A DNA stretch of 15,323 bases, from the NCBI RefSeq assembly GCF_032477075.1, contig NZ_JAWDXO010000049.1:1-15323 (forward strand), written 5' to 3'. A program made the position numbers and the translations under genes. Positions 14,037 through 15,323 of this stretch are shown in pieces. The stretch is from Fusobacterium sp. GTDB taxonomy: Bacteria > Fusobacteriota > Fusobacteriia > Fusobacteriales > Fusobacteriaceae. Below the pieces are notes generated by a model that made no database searches, was not told the DNA's origin, and was given only the letters and a program-made list of their open reading frames with translations. Every line of letters starts with the position of its first letter. Position 1 is the stretch's first letter.

Positions 14037-14179
14037 ATTTATTCCTCCTAAAACTTGTAATTTTGTTTCTTTATATATATAATAGCATATAGAAGTATTA
14101 TATAAAGTAAGCACTTTAAAGTTATATAAGCACCAAAAAGATACTATTGTGTAAAAATAGTAGTTTAAGGAGAAAAGAA
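14037..14179. promoter_or_regulatory. Divergent control region between flavoprotein and regulator genes
   Basis: The region holds an inverted repeat TACTATT (14142-14148), N7, AATAGTA (14156-14162) directly before the regulator's Shine-Dalgarno (14167-14172). It also has a direct repeat TAAGCAC at 14108-14114 and 14127-14133 and AT-rich -10-like hexamers, including TATAAT on the minus strand near 14098-14103. HxlR-type regulators commonly bind such dyads in the region shared with a divergent target. The dyad position suggests autoregulation. Exact promoters could not be assigned. Confidence 0.5.
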
Positions 14180-14503
14180 ATGAAAAAAAGAGAATTGCCT
14201 CTATGTCCTGTAGAAATAACTATGGAACTTATTGGAAATAAATGGAAGGTATTAATATTAAGAGATCTTATGGAAGGAACAAAAAGATTTGGAGAATTAA
14301 GAAAATCAATTGGAGAAATAACACAAAAAGTTCTTACACAAAATTTAAGAGCTATGGAAGGAGATGGATTACTTGAAAGAAAAGTATTTGCTGAGGTTCC
14401 TCCAAGGGTTGAATATACTCTTACCACTACAGGATATAGTCTGAAAAAAATATTAGATTCAATGTTTTTATGGGGAGATGAATATAAGAGAAATAATTAC
14501 TAG
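14180..14503 (+). CDS. HxlR-family winged-helix transcriptional regulator
   Basis: The 107-residue protein matches HxlR regulators along its length: CPVEITMELIGNKWKVLILRDLMEGTKRFGELRKSI (about 9-44), a recognition helix near TQKVLTQNLRAMEGDGLLERK (about 48-68) and the wing FAEVPPRVEYTLTTTGYSLK (about 70-89). Cys9 lies where redox- or electrophile-sensing members carry a conserved N-terminal cysteine. The start at 14180 has AAGGAG seven bases upstream; a TTG at 14147 is less likely. It is divergent from the PPOX-fold flavoprotein gene, so it probably controls that gene and itself. Repeat copy 2 follows immediately and supplies its terminator. Confidence 0.9.
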   Translation: MKKRELPLCPVEITMELIGNKWKVLILRDLMEGTKRFGELRKSIGEITQKVLTQNLRAMEGDGLLERKVFAEVPPRVEYTLTTTGYSLKKILDSMFLWGDEYKRNNY

Positions 14504-14507
14504 AAAT

Positions 14508-14626
14508 TTCACGAAATTTTCACAAACTCTTGGTATATTAAGAATATAAAATCTTTCCCCAAGATGTTTTAATATATAGATAAAAGAAAATCCCTCCAAA
14601 AGAAGAAGGGATTTTTTCTTTTTTAA
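14508..14626. repeat. Intergenic repeat, copy 2
   Basis: Second copy of the repeat at 13509-13622, in the same orientation, 999 bases apart. It begins right after the HxlR gene stop (14503) and ends in a terminator hairpin: AAAATCCCT (14587-14595), AGGGATTTT (14607-14615), then T6CT6. The A insertion enlarges the loop to 11 bases. The two copies bracket the flavoprotein/HxlR pair as direct repeats. Confidence 0.85.
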
Positions 14627-14811
14627 AAATATAATTTTAAGATATTTTAAGAAAATAATAGTGATCTTATATCTGTAATTTAATTGATAAAGTAAAAAAA
14701 ATAAAAAAATATTGAAAAAAATTGATAATTAATTTAAAATATATAGGACATTAAAAAAATAAAATAGAGTATAAAGTTAAAAAATAAAAAATTATTGATT
14801 AGGGGGATAAG
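14627..14811 (+). other. AT-rich upstream region of the FMN-binding protein gene
   Basis: Almost purely A/T with no gene. A possible promoter has -35 TTGAAA (14712-14717), a 17-base spacer and -10 TAAAAT (14735-14740). Such composition produces promoter-like hexamers by chance, so the call is weak. Confidence 0.35.
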
Positions 14812-15177
14812 ATGGAGAGTAGGGTAGAAAAAATAAGAAAGTATTGTGTAATAGGATTTATAATAGTAGGACTAGCATGTATATTTGTTGAAAAATCACA
14901 AGGACCTAAAAAATATACGGGAACTGCTGAAGGGTTTGACAGTGAGGTGAAAGTTGAAATCTTGGCTAAGAAAAATGGAAAAGGAGAGCTTAGAATAACT
15001 GACATAATATGTACTCATGGGGATACTGAAGCTATTGCAGGACCCGCTGTAGAAAGTTTAATAGCAACTGTTAAATCTACACAAGATATAGAATCTCTTG
15101 ATACTATTGCAGGAGCTACTTACACTTCAGAAGGATTTATTGATGCAATGAAAGATGCATGTTCAAAAATAAAATAA
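14812..15177 (+). CDS. Membrane-anchored FMN-binding domain protein
   Basis: The 121-residue protein has one hydrophobic segment (about 12-26) after a basic N-terminus, then an FMN-binding domain at about 40-121. The end DTIAGATYTSEGFIDAMKDA (97-116) matches the motif in RnfG/NqrC-type proteins where FMN is covalently bound to a threonine (Thr105 here); the usual Ser/Thr before GAT is Ala100. Such proteins carry electrons in membrane flavin chains. The domain would face outward. The start has AGGGGG (14801-14806) five bases upstream. It is a monocistronic unit with a terminator at 15191-15223. The small size is the usual one for stand-alone FMN-binding proteins. Confidence 0.82.
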   Translation: MESRVEKIRKYCVIGFIIVGLACIFVEKSQGPKKYTGTAEGFDSEVKVEILAKKNGKGELRITDIICTHGDTEAIAGPAVESLIATVKSTQDIESLDTIAGATYTSEGFIDAMKDACSKIK

Positions 15178-15190
15178 AAAATTTATATAT

Positions 15191-15223
15191 AAAAGGCTCA
15201 AATTTTTAATTTGAGCCTTTTTT
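15191..15223 (+). terminator. Strong intrinsic terminator after the FMN-binding protein gene
   Basis: AAAAGGCTCAAATT (15191-15204) pairs perfectly with AATTTGAGCCTTTT (15208-15221) with a TTT loop, followed by further T to 15223. It is strong in both directions because of the symmetric A/T flanks. The remaining bases, 15224-15323, show no feature. Confidence 0.9.
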
Positions 15224-15323
15224 CATTTCTTAGGAAATTATAATTTGATAAATTTGTTGAAAAAATAAAAAATATTAATTATTTTAGCTTCATATTAGAT
15301 ATATTTAATCGAATAAGATTAAA

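Overview
The window is very AT-rich. Shine-Dalgarno sites are strong (AGGAGG or AGGTGA type) and coding strands are rich in A. This base usage, together with a LysO-type exporter, an EamA permease and a small FMN-binding anchor protein, suggests a Fusobacterium-like genome. A low-GC clostridial relative is the main alternative. No rRNA, tRNA, integrase or transposase is visible, so the taxonomic call is an inference.

Bases 1-11420 look like one regulated unit. It begins with a CI/LexA-type self-cleaving repressor (238-1020) preceded by a terminator hairpin. Next comes a 400-base regulatory stretch holding a near-consensus promoter with a perfect 18-bp palindrome between its -35 and -10. A compact same-strand run of nine genes follows: putative tail tube (1429), tail assembly chaperone (2316), tape measure (2947), distal-tail/baseplate protein (5478), baseplate hub (6198), two fibre or receptor-binding proteins (7944 and 8666, the second collagen-like), cell-wall lysin (about 10425) and holin (11018). 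A strong intrinsic terminator closes the run. Genes are spaced by 3-77 bases or overlap by 1-4 bases. No capsid, portal, terminase, integrase, replication gene or contractile sheath is visible. The set of repressor, flexible tail and lysis cassette is what a domesticated F-type (non-contractile) tailocin would have. The model is that DNA damage triggers repressor self-cleavage, the tail operon is derepressed, tails assemble, and holin plus lysin release them. Head genes left of the window cannot be excluded.

Bases 11421-15323 look chromosomal: a LysO-family exporter, an EamA-family permease, a divergent pair (PPOX-fold flavoprotein on minus, HxlR-type regulator on plus), and a membrane-anchored FMN-binding domain protein with its own terminator. 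The PPOX/HxlR pair is bracketed by two nearly identical copies, about 110 bases each and 999 bases apart, of an intergenic repeat that carries a terminator hairpin.

The most notable points are the headless tail cluster with its repressor and operator set, the lysin gene whose Shine-Dalgarno points to an ATA codon, a tetraloop hairpin behind the tube gene, and the direct repeats flanking the flavoprotein/regulator module.
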